Shown here one piece after another: positions 35,344-44,433 of a DNA stretch of 64,000 nt. The notes below the pieces were generated by a model, which had not been told where the DNA came from, ran no database searches, and saw only the letters and a program-made list of their open reading frames with translations. The position numbers were made by a program, and so were the translations under genes. Source of the stretch: Barnesiella intestinihominis YIT 11860 (GTDB lineage: Bacteria > Bacteroidota > Bacteroidia > Bacteroidales > Barnesiellaceae); contig NZ_JH815204.1 of assembly GCF_000296465.1 (NCBI RefSeq), forward strand, positions 906,814-970,813, given 5' to 3'. Each line of letters opens with the position of its first letter. Within the stretch, counting starts at the first letter, position 1.

Positions 35344-35351
35344 TATTTTTG
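35344..35351 (+). promoter_or_regulatory. Bacteroides-type -7 element before the deaminase-protease operon
   Basis: TATTTTTG matches TAnnTTTG, 20 bases before the ATG at 35372. No TTTG at -33 is obvious. It lies in the 139-base gap after aguB and probably starts the operon 35372-39316. Confidence 0.5.
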
Positions 35352-35371
35352 TAAATTATTAGCGTCAAGAT

Positions 35372-35830
35372 ATGGACACAAAAAAAAATATCACGGACAA
35401 ACAACTGGCATTGGATAAGCGTTATATACGAATGGCGCAAATCTGGGCTGAAAACTCTTACTGCCAGCGTCGTAAAGTCGGAGCTTTAATTGTAAAAGAC
35501 AAGATGATAATCTCCGACGGGTACAACGGTACACCTGCCGGATTCGAAAACTGCTGCGAAGACGAAAACGGCCACACATATCCTTTCGTTTTGCATGCCG
35601 AGGCAAATGCCATCACCAAAGTCGCTCGCAGCAACAACAGCAGCGACGGAGCGACTCTATACGTGACGTCCTCGCCTTGTATCGAATGTTCCAAGTTGAT
35701 TATACAAGCAGGTATCAGTCGTGTCGTATTTTCGGAATACTACCGGCTCCAAGACGGTATCGAACTTCTGCAAAAAGCCGGCATACAAGTGGATTTCATT
35801 GATCCGCAAGCCGATGAATCTATAAAGTAA
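35372..35830 (+). CDS. Deoxycytidylate deaminase family protein
   Basis: A 152-residue zinc-dependent deaminase. The zinc ligands and catalytic Glu are in LHAEANAITK (His-Ala-Glu) and SSPCIECSKLI (PC-x2-C), and RKVGALIVKDKMIISDGYNG is the substrate-site block. Family members convert dCMP to dUMP, feeding thymidylate synthesis. ComE-type proteins share this fold, so exact specificity is not proven. It is the first gene of a run with gaps under 25 bases or overlaps. Confidence 0.88.
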   Translation: MDTKKNITDKQLALDKRYIRMAQIWAENSYCQRRKVGALIVKDKMIISDGYNGTPAGFENCCEDENGHTYPFVLHAEANAITKVARSNNSSDGATLYVTSSPCIECSKLIIQAGISRVVFSEYYRLQDGIELLQKAGIQVDFIDPQADESIK

Positions 35831-35853
35831 AAAGCTAAACTATCCTATTAAAT

Positions 35854-37491
35854 ATGAATAACGAAAAAGCTCGTTTCGTCTGGGTCCCGTTACTAATAGC
35901 CGTGGCTATCGCCGGGGGAATTTTAATCGGACGATTTTTCTCTGCCGATACCTCTTTCGGCAAAACAGCAAGGTATGACAAAATCGAAAGTTTGTTGCAA
36001 TGCATCGAGCAACAATACGTCGACACGGTAAACAGGAACGATCTCATAGAAAATGTCGTGCCCAAAGTCATAGGAGAGTTAGATCCCCACTCTGCCTACA
36101 TTCCGGCAAAAGATCTGGAAAGCGTCAATGAAGAGTTAGAAGGCTCGTTTAGTGGAATCGGGATACAATTCAATATACTGAACGACACCATCAACGTTGT
36201 CAGCGTCATTTCCGGCGGCCCCTCCGAAAAAGTAGGAATACTGGCCGGAGACCGCATCATCTCGGTCAACGATTCTGCTTTCGTTGGTAAAAACATTAGT
36301 AACGAAAAAGTCATGAAAAATTTGCGGGGACCTAAGGGAACGACCGTGAAACTCGAAATCTTACGCAAAACAGCGAAAAATCCGCTCATTTATGAAGTAA
36401 CGCGCGGAGATATTCCCGTCAACAGCGTTGATGCGGCTTATATGCTCAACGACAAATCGGGATATATAAAAATCAGCAAATTCGGCAAAACCACTTACGA
36501 CGAATTTATTACAGCCCTCTCCAAACTACACAATCAAGGAGCCGAAAACTTCATTATCGACTTGCGTGGCAATAGCGGAGGATTGATGGACGCTGCAATC
36601 AATATGGCGAATGAATTCCTTCCTGCCAACCGGTTAATAGTCTATGCCGAAGGAAAAGCATTCGAACGGGAAGACGCCGTTTCGAACGGCACGGGAACAT
36701 TCCAAAAAGAACAAGTCGTAGTTCTCACGGACGAATGGTCCGCGTCGGCCAGTGAAATATTCGCAGGAGCCATACAAGACAACGACAGAGGTTTGATAAT
36801 CGGACGCCGAACATTCGGCAAGGGACTGGTACAACAACAAATCCCCTTCCGTGACGGATCGGCCATTCGACTGACGGTAGCTCGTTACTATACACCTTCC
36901 GGCCGTTGTATCCAAAAAGAATATCAATTAGGGAAATCCGAAGATTATAGCATGGATATCGTAAACAGATATATGCACGGTGAATTTTTCAATGCCGACA
37001 GTATCAAACAGAACAAAGAGTTGGTGTTCCACACGGTCAACGGGCGTGAAGTATACGGCGGAGGCGGAATTATGCCCGACATATTCGTTCCACGAGACAC
37101 GACGGGTGTCACCTCCTACTTCAACAACGTAGCCAACGAAGGTCTGCTCTATCAATACGCATTCGACTACACAGATAAATACCGCGACAAATTGTCAACA
37201 GCAAAAGATGTCGAATCCCTATTGAGTATACTTGAACCCAACACTCTCTTAAACAGTTTCGTTCAATACGCCGCCCAAAAAGGAATACGCCCCCGTCCCG
37301 TTTACATCAATATTTCAAGAAAATTAATCGTAAACACGTTGCAGGCATACATAGCCCGGAACATATTGGGAGAAGAAGCATTTTACAAACTGCTACTACG
37401 AGATGACGAAACCTTGCGAAAGGCTCGGGATATAGTGAATAAAGGCGAAGGATATCCCGAATTGCCGGCAGAAAATCAAGTTCCTCGATGA
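35854..37491 (+). CDS. S41 family C-terminal processing peptidase (CtpA/Prc-like)
   Basis: A 545-residue periplasmic serine protease anchored by an N-terminal helix (VPLLIAVAIAGGILIGRFF, about residues 9-28). A PDZ domain spans about 95-180 (GSFSGIGIQFNILNDTINVV then SEKVGILAGDRIISVND). The catalytic core holds FIIDLRGNSGGLMDAAINMA, the nucleophile Ser298 (middle Ser of WSASASE) and the general-base Lys323 in TFGKGLVQ, 25 residues on as in the family. The about 130-residue C-terminal extension is helical. It likely trims or degrades periplasmic proteins. Its stop overlaps the next start (ATGA). Confidence 0.94.
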   Translation: MNNEKARFVWVPLLIAVAIAGGILIGRFFSADTSFGKTARYDKIESLLQCIEQQYVDTVNRNDLIENVVPKVIGELDPHSAYIPAKDLESVNEELEGSFSGIGIQFNILNDTINVVSVISGGPSEKVGILAGDRIISVNDSAFVGKNISNEKVMKNLRGPKGTTVKLEILRKTAKNPLIYEVTRGDIPVNSVDAAYMLNDKSGYIKISKFGKTTYDEFITALSKLHNQGAENFIIDLRGNSGGLMDAAINMANEFLPANRLIVYAEGKAFEREDAVSNGTGTFQKEQVVVLTDEWSASASEIFAGAIQDNDRGLIIGRRTFGKGLVQQQIPFRDGSAIRLTVARYYTPSGRCIQKEYQLGKSEDYSMDIVNRYMHGEFFNADSIKQNKELVFHTVNGREVYGGGGIMPDIFVPRDTTGVTSYFNNVANEGLLYQYAFDYTDKYRDKLSTAKDVESLLSILEPNTLLNSFVQYAAQKGIRPRPVYINISRKLIVNTLQAYIARNILGEEAFYKLLLRDDETLRKARDIVNKGEGYPELPAENQVPR

Positions 37492-38051
37492 GCGAAAAAC
37501 AACAACTGCGGCAACAGGTCAAACAGTTGAAACAGGCTATCTCCTCGGAACAGCGAGTAGCTTTATCACAAAATATATGCTCGGCAATAGAAAAGCTACC
37601 CGGTTTCGAAACAGTCTCGCGCATACTGCTTTATCACGCCTTGACTGACGAGGTCGATACCGGTTTAATGTTATCCAGATGGAGCAAAAAAAAACAACTG
37701 TACCTACCCATAGTGAACGGCGACAATCTCATCGTCAGCCCCTACGATCCTCGGTTCCTTAAACAAGGGGCTTTCGGTATTTGGGAACCGGGTAACACCC
37801 GGGAAACCGATCCCGGTTCGATAGACTGGATAATCGTACCCGGAGTAGCGTTCGACAAAAAGCTGAATCGATTGGGACGAGGAAAAGGATATTACGACAA
37901 ACTGCTCGTCCAGACCTCCGCCACAAAAATTGGAATCTGCTATGAACTGCAACTGTTCGACGAAATACCGGCAGAGCCCCACGACATAAAAATGGACTTT
38001 ATAATTACCGAAAACAATATCATTCATAGAAAGGACGAATTATGGCACTAA
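37488..38051 (+). CDS. 5-formyltetrahydrofolate cyclo-ligase
   Basis: A 187-residue enzyme that converts 5-formyl-THF to 5,10-methenyl-THF with ATP. Typical parts are the basic N-terminus (EKQQLRQQVKQLKQAISSEQ), the substrate region RWSKKKQLYLPIVNGDN, GAFGIWEPGNT, and the nucleotide-binding loop NRLGRGKGYYDKLL. It overlaps the protease gene by 4 bases and the following gene by 10. Confidence 0.93.
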   Translation: MSEKQQLRQQVKQLKQAISSEQRVALSQNICSAIEKLPGFETVSRILLYHALTDEVDTGLMLSRWSKKKQLYLPIVNGDNLIVSPYDPRFLKQGAFGIWEPGNTRETDPGSIDWIIVPGVAFDKKLNRLGRGKGYYDKLLVQTSATKIGICYELQLFDEIPAEPHDIKMDFIITENNIIHRKDELWH

Positions 38052-38752
38052 TAAACGCCGAGACAAAGCTTTGCGACGTTATCTTGCACGAACCCTCCGT
38101 CATACCGGTTATCAATCGATTCGGTATTATTCTGGGGGTCGGCGACAAAAGCATACGTACCGTATGCGAAGAAAAAAATCTAGACTGCGAGTTTTTCGTG
38201 ACCATACTCAACACCTTTATCAACGAAGACTATTTTCCGGAAAACCGGCTCAAATCATTTTGCGCTACACAAATAGTAAACTACCTCACCCAAACGAATG
38301 CCTACTATGAACAATTCCAGATACCCAATATAGAACGACATTTCAATTTCTTGATAAACCAAAGCGACAGCGAGAACAACAATCTCGAACTTATGAAGCA
38401 ATTCTTCGACGAACTGAAAAAAGAATTGTTGTCGCGCATAGAAAATGACAAGAATTGCTGGTTTCCCTCTATCAAAGTCGCTGCCGAAACCCTGCACGGG
38501 GAATATTACGGAGAAAAATTTCAACCCGATACAGAAGAAAACGATTCTTTGGAAGAAAAATTAGACGATCTTAAAAGCCTGTTTGTTATTCATCTAAAAG
38601 GCGAATACGATCTCAATCTTTGCCACGGTGTCATATTCGCAATATACAGCCTCGAAAAAGATATCAAACAACACAACCGGATAAGAAACAGAATACTCCG
38701 TCCCATTGCCGACGGTATGTTGGAAGCCTGCCGAAACAAAAGTTTCAAGTAA
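38042..38752 (+). CDS. RIC/ScdA-like protein with degenerate N-domain and hemerythrin-like C-domain
   Basis: A 236-residue protein. Residues about 5-55 resemble the short ScdA_N/DUF542 helix domain (LCDVILHEPSVIPVINRFGI then CEEKNLDCEFFV), but the Cys-Cys-Gly-Gly motif of true RIC proteins is replaced by ILGVGDKS. The rest is a helical bundle with some hemerythrin-like His residues (IERHFNFLI, SLFVIHLKGEYD, DIKQHNRIRNRIL). True RIC proteins repair nitrosatively or oxidatively damaged Fe-S clusters. With these changes a sensor role next to the LuxR regulator (9 bases downstream) is equally possible. The start overlaps the 5-formyl-THF cyclo-ligase gene. Confidence 0.65.
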   Translation: MALINAETKLCDVILHEPSVIPVINRFGIILGVGDKSIRTVCEEKNLDCEFFVTILNTFINEDYFPENRLKSFCATQIVNYLTQTNAYYEQFQIPNIERHFNFLINQSDSENNNLELMKQFFDELKKELLSRIENDKNCWFPSIKVAAETLHGEYYGEKFQPDTEENDSLEEKLDDLKSLFVIHLKGEYDLNLCHGVIFAIYSLEKDIKQHNRIRNRILRPIADGMLEACRNKSFK

Positions 38753-38761
38753 TCGAAGTCC

Positions 38762-39316
38762 ATGCGTATCGCCATCGTTACACCATACACGTTACTTAAC
38801 TTAGGATTGAAGCATTTACTACAAAAATACTTCGACACCACTCCTATATTATACAACGAGATTTCCGAGTTTTTCGATAACGCGCCCGAACAATTCGATG
38901 CCTATATTCTTTTCGCCGATACAATCATCGGATACAGCGATTTTTTCCTCCCTCGCAAAAGCAAAATCATACTCCTCGCCTCCGAAGGGTCTCACCTGCC
39001 CGAAACTTCAATGACTTCGTTAGACATACACGAAAGCGAAGAATCTCTGCTCGAAAAAATACAACAGTTCATCGAGCATTTAGACAAACAATCCGAAATC
39101 CTGCCTCACGAATTATCGCCTCGGGAAACCGAAGTATTGAGGCTGGTAGCCAAAGGGCTCATGAATAAAGAAATAGCCGATCGCCTGAATATAAGTATAA
39201 ACACAGTACTCAGCCATCGAAAAAATCTAACGGCCAAATTAGGTATCAAGACCGTATCGGGGCTTAGCTTCTATGCAATGATGAACGGTTATATATCGGA
39301 TATAGACGATAAATAA
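38762..39316 (+). CDS. LuxR-type helix-turn-helix regulator with degenerate receiver domain
   Basis: A 184-residue DNA-binding protein. The C-terminal LuxR/GerE HTH (about 116-175) is canonical: LSPRETEVLRLVAKGLMNKE, IADRLNISINTVLSHRKNLT, AKLGIKTVSGLSFYAMM. The N-terminal about 100 residues have a receiver-like alpha/beta pattern (MRIAIVTPYTLLNLGLKHLL) but lack the acidic pocket and a clear phospho-acceptor Asp (FDAYILFADTII), so phosphorylation control is doubtful. It lies 9 bases after the hemerythrin-like gene, a likely functional pair. An AT-rich palindrome follows. Confidence 0.88.
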   Translation: MRIAIVTPYTLLNLGLKHLLQKYFDTTPILYNEISEFFDNAPEQFDAYILFADTIIGYSDFFLPRKSKIILLASEGSHLPETSMTSLDIHESEESLLEKIQQFIEHLDKQSEILPHELSPRETEVLRLVAKGLMNKEIADRLNISINTVLSHRKNLTAKLGIKTVSGLSFYAMMNGYISDIDDK

Positions 39317-39341
39317 CACCGTACAATTTTTTGAATATAAT

Positions 39342-39368
39342 TATTTTTATCGTTTTTCGATAAAAATA
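39342..39368. terminator. AT-rich hairpin after the LuxR-type gene
   Basis: Perfect 11-base arms TATTTTTATCG (39342-39352) and CGATAAAAATA (39358-39368) around TTTTT. It may be a weak terminator for the 35372-39316 operon or an operator for the membrane-protein/XRE pair that follows 60 bases later. Confidence 0.45.
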
Positions 39369-39427
39369 TACTGTTTTTCTTGTTCGTTCGGAAAATATTC
39401 TATTTCTTTGTCCTGACAATATAGAAT

Positions 39428-40066
39428 ATGACGTATATGTTTTACGACAAACGAACACAGAGAAAAATACAATTATTGAATTTGCTAATCGCATTACTCA
39501 TTCTCATTCCCATACTTCTCGATTTCTCCAAAGGATTTATGATGGGGCTCAATTCCTCTGTCATCGGATTCCAAAATGGGCTGGAAGAATCGACTTTTCA
39601 GATTTGCACAGTCAAACCGGACTCATTGCAATTAAACCACATAGGAACGATCCCAAGTCTCAATCTCTCGTCCGACAATATTCTCTACCTTCCGGCATCG
39701 ACGACACCCGTAGCACTGAGTATAAGTTCCGTAATACTGACTGGGCTTTCTTTCATCGCCCTTATTTGTATGATTATTAAATTAGTGCAATTGATAAAAT
39801 CGGTTGCCTCAGATGGACTCATGAACCGTAGAAACATCAAACGATTGAGATTACTCTCCTATTTCATGATTACATTCTACCTCGTTAGCTATATAGATTC
39901 CTTTATCACCACGAGCTATTATCGTTCGCACCTCTCGTTGGGAGACAATCAAATTTGCTATCCCGAATTGAGCGCTTCGGTCACTATTGCATTTATTTTG
40001 CTGTTACTAGCCGAAATTTTGAATATAGCCTATAAACAACGCGAAGAATTAGACCTCACTATATAA
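39428..40066 (+). CDS. DUF2975 membrane protein
   Basis: A 212-residue inner-membrane protein with four predicted helices (about 17-36, 95-122, 138-158, 180-200): LNLLIALLILIPILLDFSKG, ISSVILTGLSFIALICMIIK, LLSYFMITFYLVSYIDSF and VTIAFILLLLAEILNIAYK. DUF2975 proteins are commonly encoded with a small XRE regulator, as here (9 bases downstream), and their function is unknown. A membrane sensor that controls the regulator is one idea. Confidence 0.82.
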   Translation: MTYMFYDKRTQRKIQLLNLLIALLILIPILLDFSKGFMMGLNSSVIGFQNGLEESTFQICTVKPDSLQLNHIGTIPSLNLSSDNILYLPASTTPVALSISSVILTGLSFIALICMIIKLVQLIKSVASDGLMNRRNIKRLRLLSYFMITFYLVSYIDSFITTSYYRSHLSLGDNQICYPELSASVTIAFILLLLAEILNIAYKQREELDLTI

Positions 40067-40075
40067 ATAACGACC

Positions 40076-40294
40076 ATGCCTATTATTGTCAATCTCGATG
40101 TAATGATGGCGAAACGAAAAATTTCGCTTAATGAACTTTCGGGCAAAATAGATATCACTCCGGCCAATCTCTCTATCTTAAAGACAGGGAAAGCCAAAGC
40201 TATACGTTTCTCCACTCTCGAAGCTATTTGCAAAGAACTGAATTGCCAACCGGGAGATATACTAGAATACCAAGACGAAGAAAATACAATATAA
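40076..40294 (+). CDS. Small XRE/Cro-C1-type helix-turn-helix regulator
   Basis: A 72-residue DNA-binding protein of the YozG type: VNLDVMMAKRKISLNELSGK, ITPANLSILKTGKAKAIRFS (recognition helix) and TLEAICKELNCQPGDILEY. Partner of the DUF2975 gene 9 bases upstream. The start at 40076 gives the standard length. Confidence 0.92.
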   Translation: MPIIVNLDVMMAKRKISLNELSGKIDITPANLSILKTGKAKAIRFSTLEAICKELNCQPGDILEYQDEENTI

Positions 40295-40315
40295 CTCACT
40301 TTAAATCAAACAAAA

Positions 40316-43156
40316 ATGAATCTAAAAATGGTAAAATCGGGATTAGTGCTTGCCTGTGTAGCCCTTGCCCAATGGGTATCGGCACAACAAGCTCCTCAGA
40401 TGGAAGCATTGCCCATCGATCCCAACGTACGCTACGGAGTCCTCGATAATGGTCTCACCTATTATGTACGTCACAACGAAACGCCGAAGAATCGTGCAGA
40501 ATTCCACATTGCACAAAAGGTAGGTTCAATTCTCGAAAACGAAGACCAACGCGGATTGGCCCACTTCCTCGAACACATGGCATTCAACGGGACAGAACAT
40601 TTTCCCGGTAAAAACATGTTAAACTACCTCGAAAACAAGGGTATCAAATTCGGCGTAGACATCAATGCCTATACCGGATTCGATGAAACCGTGTATCGTA
40701 TATCCAATGTCCCCACTCAAAATCAAAATTTGGTAGACTCCTGTCTACTCGTTCTGTACGATTGGGCTTGTGCCATCTCTCTGAATGACAAAGACATCGA
40801 CGAAGAACGCGGAGTTATCCATGAAGAGTGGAGAACTCGTGCCGATGCCAACTGGCGTACATGGGAAGTCTCGGTTCCTGTCATGTTTGCCGGTAGCCAA
40901 TATGCCAACCGTATGCCCATCGGAACAATGGAAGTTGTCATGAATTTCCCCTATCAGGCACTACGCGACTACTATCACAAATGGTATCGCCCCGACCAAC
41001 AAGGTATTATCGTTATCGGTGACTTCGATGCCGACAAAATGGAAGCTCAGATCAAAGAACTGTTCGGTAAAATCAAAATGCCCGAAAACGCGGCAGAGCG
41101 TATCTACTACACCGTACCCGACAACAAAGAACCTATCTTTGCATTCCACAAAGACAAAGAAGCCACATACACCCGGGTGGATATCTATATGAAACACGAC
41201 CCCATGCCCCGCGAAATGAGAGGAACTATCAACGGGGCCATCAATGACTATATGGGACAAGTTGTCGGTATCATGTTTAACGACCGCATCTCCGAAATCA
41301 CTCAAAAACCGGATGCTCCCTTCATTGCCGGAGCGATTTTCGACGGAGATTTCTTCGTTTCCAAAACCAAAGATGCATTTACTCTTATCGCTTTGGGTAA
41401 AGACAATGGAGCGATCGATGCCATAAAAGGTATTATGCGCGAAGCAGAACGTATCGACCGTTTCGGATTCACAGCTTCCGAATACGACCGTGCCCGGGCT
41501 ACATTACTTTCTCGGTATGAAAACATGTACAAAGAACGCAACAATCACAAAAACATCGACTACGCCGAAGAGTACATCAGACACTTCATCGACGGCGGAT
41601 ATATTCCGGGTATCGAAATGGAATACAACCTGCTCAAACAAATATCTCCGGCCATTACGGTAGATATGGTAAACCAATACATCAAAACGCTTATTAGCGA
41701 AGACAATATGGTAATTTCACTGACCGGTCCCGATAAAGAAGGAGTATCCTATCCCGACAAAGACCAAGTTCTTGCCGCTATCAAAGAAGTCGAAGCAGAA
41801 GAAATTACTCCCTATGTCGACAATGTATCCAACGAACCGCTCATTTCCGACGAACCGGTTGCGGGTAAAATTGTAAAAAGTGCTGCCGGAAAGAAATTTG
41901 GAACAACCGAATGGACCCTTTCCAACGGAGTGAAAGTTATCCTCAAACCGACAGACTTCAAGAGCGATGAAATCTCTATGCAAGCCGTAAGCAAAGGAGG
42001 ACTTTCCCTTTATGATTACACAGATCGTGCTTTGGTTAAAAATCTGAAAGCCGTCAATGAAATCGTTGAATTGAGCGGACTCGGGAAATACGGAAGAACA
42101 GACTTGATGAAAGCATTAGCCGGTAAAACCGTATCTACCTATTTTTCTTTGGGAGAACCTATGGAAATGATCAATGCCTCCTGCGCGACCAAAGACCTCA
42201 AAACCATGATGCAATTGGTATACCTCACCTTTACCGACATACATCGTGACGAAGATGCCTTCGCCGCATGGAAAGAGCAAATGAAAGCGGTACTGACAAA
42301 CTATGCGAACGATCCTCAGTTCATTTTCAGCGATTCGCTTTCAGCAACGCTCTACAATCATAACATAATGCGGGAACCCTTGAAAGCCGAAGATATCGAC
42401 CTGATTAACTACGACCGCATTCTCGAAATTGCAAAAGAGCGCACAGCCAATGCAGCCGATTATACCTTCATCTTCGTGGGTAATTTCGATATCGACTCTC
42501 TGAAACCGGTTGTTGAAAAGTACATCGCTTCGCTGCCTGCAAACAAGAATAGAGACAAAATCGGTAAAATATCCACCATACAACCGGGTCTTATCGACAA
42601 CAACTTCACGTTGCCCATGCAAACGGCTAAATCCACTGTGTACGCCGTCTATTCGGGAAAACAAAAATACGACTTGCGCAGTAACATTATGTTCAGTATG
42701 CTCGACCAAATCATGGACATCGTATATACCGAAACTATCCGTGAAGAAGAAGGCGGAACCTACGGCGTAGGGACATCGTCTAATTTATCGCCCGTCAACA
42801 ACTCATGGTTATTCCTATTTGGATTCGATACCAACCCGCAAGACGAAAAACGTTTGACAGAACGGGCTCACGCCGAACTAAACAAAGTTGTTACCGAAGG
42901 CCCTCGCGAAAAAGACTTCAACAAAGTAAAAGAGTATATGCTTAAACAACATGCTCAAAACCTTCGCGAAAACTCCTATTGGATGAACATTATCAAATCC
43001 GATGTTCTCGGTTACGGCGACAACAATACCGATTACGAAAACATTGTTAACGGCATTACGCTCGACGATATGAAGAAATTCACAAAGAAACTCTTCAACG
43101 GTAAAAACATCATCGAAGTAACGATGACCGGAGTTGTCGAAGACGAAACGAAATAA
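40316..43156 (+). CDS. M16 family zinc metallopeptidase
   Basis: A 946-residue periplasmic or secreted protease with a signal peptide (1 to about 24, ending WVSAQ). Two M16 halves are fused. The N-terminal half has the inverted zinc motif HFLEHMAFNGTEHF (about residues 83-96) and the distal zinc-ligand Glu in DIDEERGVIHEEW. The C-terminal half lacks the motif and is structural, as usual. GTYGVGTSSNLSP is the substrate-binding Arg/Tyr region. It likely degrades peptides in the periplasm. It starts 21 bases after the XRE gene and ends before a strong terminator. Confidence 0.93.
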   Translation: MNLKMVKSGLVLACVALAQWVSAQQAPQMEALPIDPNVRYGVLDNGLTYYVRHNETPKNRAEFHIAQKVGSILENEDQRGLAHFLEHMAFNGTEHFPGKNMLNYLENKGIKFGVDINAYTGFDETVYRISNVPTQNQNLVDSCLLVLYDWACAISLNDKDIDEERGVIHEEWRTRADANWRTWEVSVPVMFAGSQYANRMPIGTMEVVMNFPYQALRDYYHKWYRPDQQGIIVIGDFDADKMEAQIKELFGKIKMPENAAERIYYTVPDNKEPIFAFHKDKEATYTRVDIYMKHDPMPREMRGTINGAINDYMGQVVGIMFNDRISEITQKPDAPFIAGAIFDGDFFVSKTKDAFTLIALGKDNGAIDAIKGIMREAERIDRFGFTASEYDRARATLLSRYENMYKERNNHKNIDYAEEYIRHFIDGGYIPGIEMEYNLLKQISPAITVDMVNQYIKTLISEDNMVISLTGPDKEGVSYPDKDQVLAAIKEVEAEEITPYVDNVSNEPLISDEPVAGKIVKSAAGKKFGTTEWTLSNGVKVILKPTDFKSDEISMQAVSKGGLSLYDYTDRALVKNLKAVNEIVELSGLGKYGRTDLMKALAGKTVSTYFSLGEPMEMINASCATKDLKTMMQLVYLTFTDIHRDEDAFAAWKEQMKAVLTNYANDPQFIFSDSLSATLYNHNIMREPLKAEDIDLINYDRILEIAKERTANAADYTFIFVGNFDIDSLKPVVEKYIASLPANKNRDKIGKISTIQPGLIDNNFTLPMQTAKSTVYAVYSGKQKYDLRSNIMFSMLDQIMDIVYTETIREEEGGTYGVGTSSNLSPVNNSWLFLFGFDTNPQDEKRLTERAHAELNKVVTEGPREKDFNKVKEYMLKQHAQNLRENSYWMNIIKSDVLGYGDNNTDYENIVNGITLDDMKKFTKKLFNGKNIIEVTMTGVVEDETK

Positions 43157-43226
43157 AAACGAGAATGTCAAAACTAAAATGACCGTTCCGAAAAATTGCA
43201 GCTTGTAACTGCTAAACCTAAAAAGG

Positions 43227-43274
43227 AAGAGCCGTATCAAACTCTGTTTGGAGTAATGATACGGCTCTTTCTTT
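43227..43274 (+). terminator. Rho-independent terminator after the M16 gene
   Basis: A perfect 13-base stem (AAGAGCCGTATCA at 43227-43239; TGATACGGCTCTT at 43257-43269) with a 17-base loop, followed by TCTTT. It lies 70 bases after the stop. Confidence 0.85.
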
Positions 43275-43334
43275 GATAAAATTGGTTTGTGATACCCTCT
43301 TCTCACCTTTACACTCGAATTTTAATCTAACCAC

Positions 43335-43597
43335 TCCCCTTATGTTTCCGCAAGAATAGCATTGCGGGGTATCGCACTTAAAATCAAAGCAGAGAAAAAA
43401 GTGAAATACTCCTCAATCTCTCCCCTGCCGTGTCTCGTAGCATTGCGGGAAGTTGCGGTAACAATAGGGGGAAAAGGGCGAGGACTGTTTAAGCGGAAGG
43501 TTACTATCACCCTCCTCCCTGCCGTGTCCCGTAGTATTACGGGGTGTTTTGCAACACAAAATATAGGGGAGGTGTCCGAAGGACGGAGGGGTTAAAT
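43335..43597. repeat. Structured intergenic repeat, copy A
   Basis: One of three related GC-rich intergenic elements (others at 54955-55547 and 63815-64000). It holds a GCATTGCGGGGT block followed by TAAAATC..AGCAGA and then one or two CCCTCC...GGAGGGGTTA units. In the last unit, CCCGTA/TACGGG (43528-43543) and GTCC/GGAC (43574-43584) form hairpins; in the other copies the stems read CCCGCA/TGCGGG and GCCC/GGGC. It lies between convergent genes. The remainder of the 43157-43777 gap holds two terminators and no gene. Confidence 0.75.
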
Positions 43598-43728
43598 CGA
43601 AATTGTTGAATCTTCGACAAGCAAAGGAATATGGAAGAGAAACCGAAAAAGCTATCGTTTTTTCAGAGAGAGTTTGTTAAAAAGAAATTTATGGCTAAAC
43701 CTTATAGCTACCCGATTGGCTTCCGAAA

Positions 43729-43760
43729 TAAAAAAAGCCTCTGAATACAGAGGCTTTTTT
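43729..43760. terminator. Bidirectional terminator before the CBM9-like gene end
   Basis: A perfect 14-base stem: seven A plus GCCTCTG (43729-43742), loop AATA, then CAGAGGC plus seven T (43747-43760). A-tract and T-tract make it work in both directions. It lies 17 bases beyond the stop of the minus-strand CBM9-like gene. Confidence 0.9.
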
Positions 43761-43777
43761 TATTTACGATCGATTTT

Positions 43778-44428
43778 CTATCTGAATCTCAATTCACCGA
43801 AATAATCGGGACGGTGAAAATCGGGCTTTTCGATAGGTATCGGCGACCAGCTCAAATAATGAGGCAAAGACGATCCGTCGGCACATTTATAGAAATTAGC
43901 CGAGAGACTCTCCGGCAACTGCCCGCCGTCAAGCCCTATAAGTTCAAAAGGTATGGCGACCAATAAATTCCACGAGAAAAGCCCCTCCATCTCACAAAAC
44001 GGTTTATTACCGACCGACGAATAACGTTTGATTTTAGCCATTTTATCGGCTGAGAAGTGCTCGGCATCTTCCCGCCCGGTGCGACGGGCAGCCAAAGCCG
44101 TTCCTATACAGTTGAACTCGAAATTATAATAATACTTCTCACCCGGTATCTGCACGAAAAACTCTACGCAGCTATCCTCCCAGACAGGAGAATTATCGGT
44201 ACTGTTCACAGCCCGCAAATAATTGCCCTTTACAAAATAATTGATGTAGAGACACTCCTTATCACGAGCTATATAAAAAGAGGTAATAGGCTTATACGGA
44301 AACTCGTTCGGCCAATCGACGCAATCTATCGCCTGCCGCACACCCTGTGCCTCCAAAATCTCGGAAACCTGCGACAAAGGTTTGTCGCACAATCCGGCAA
44401 CAAATGGAACTTCAATAACTTTTTTCAT
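43778..44428 (-). CDS. CBM9-like carbohydrate-binding protein
   Basis: A 216-residue protein resembling the stand-alone carbohydrate-binding family 9-like proteins: PITSFYIARDKECLYINYFV, a WEDSCVEFFVQIPGEKYYYN core typical of the CBM9/DOMON beta-sandwich, WNLLVAIPFELIGLDG and a C-terminal LSWSPIPIEKPDFHRPDYFG. No signal peptide is evident (MKKVIEVPFVAGLCDKP), so it may be cytoplasmic. The ligand is unknown. It lies 5 bases after the LysE gene, probably co-transcribed. Confidence 0.8.
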   Translation of the reverse strand: MKKVIEVPFVAGLCDKPLSQVSEILEAQGVRQAIDCVDWPNEFPYKPITSFYIARDKECLYINYFVKGNYLRAVNSTDNSPVWEDSCVEFFVQIPGEKYYYNFEFNCIGTALAARRTGREDAEHFSADKMAKIKRYSSVGNKPFCEMEGLFSWNLLVAIPFELIGLDGGQLPESLSANFYKCADGSSLPHYLSWSPIPIEKPDFHRPDYFGELRFR

Positions 44429-44433
44429 GATGT

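Noticed and set aside
43335..43597. CRISPR array
   Set aside because: The repeats are few, of unequal length and unevenly spaced, with no unique spacers of constant size and no cas genes nearby.
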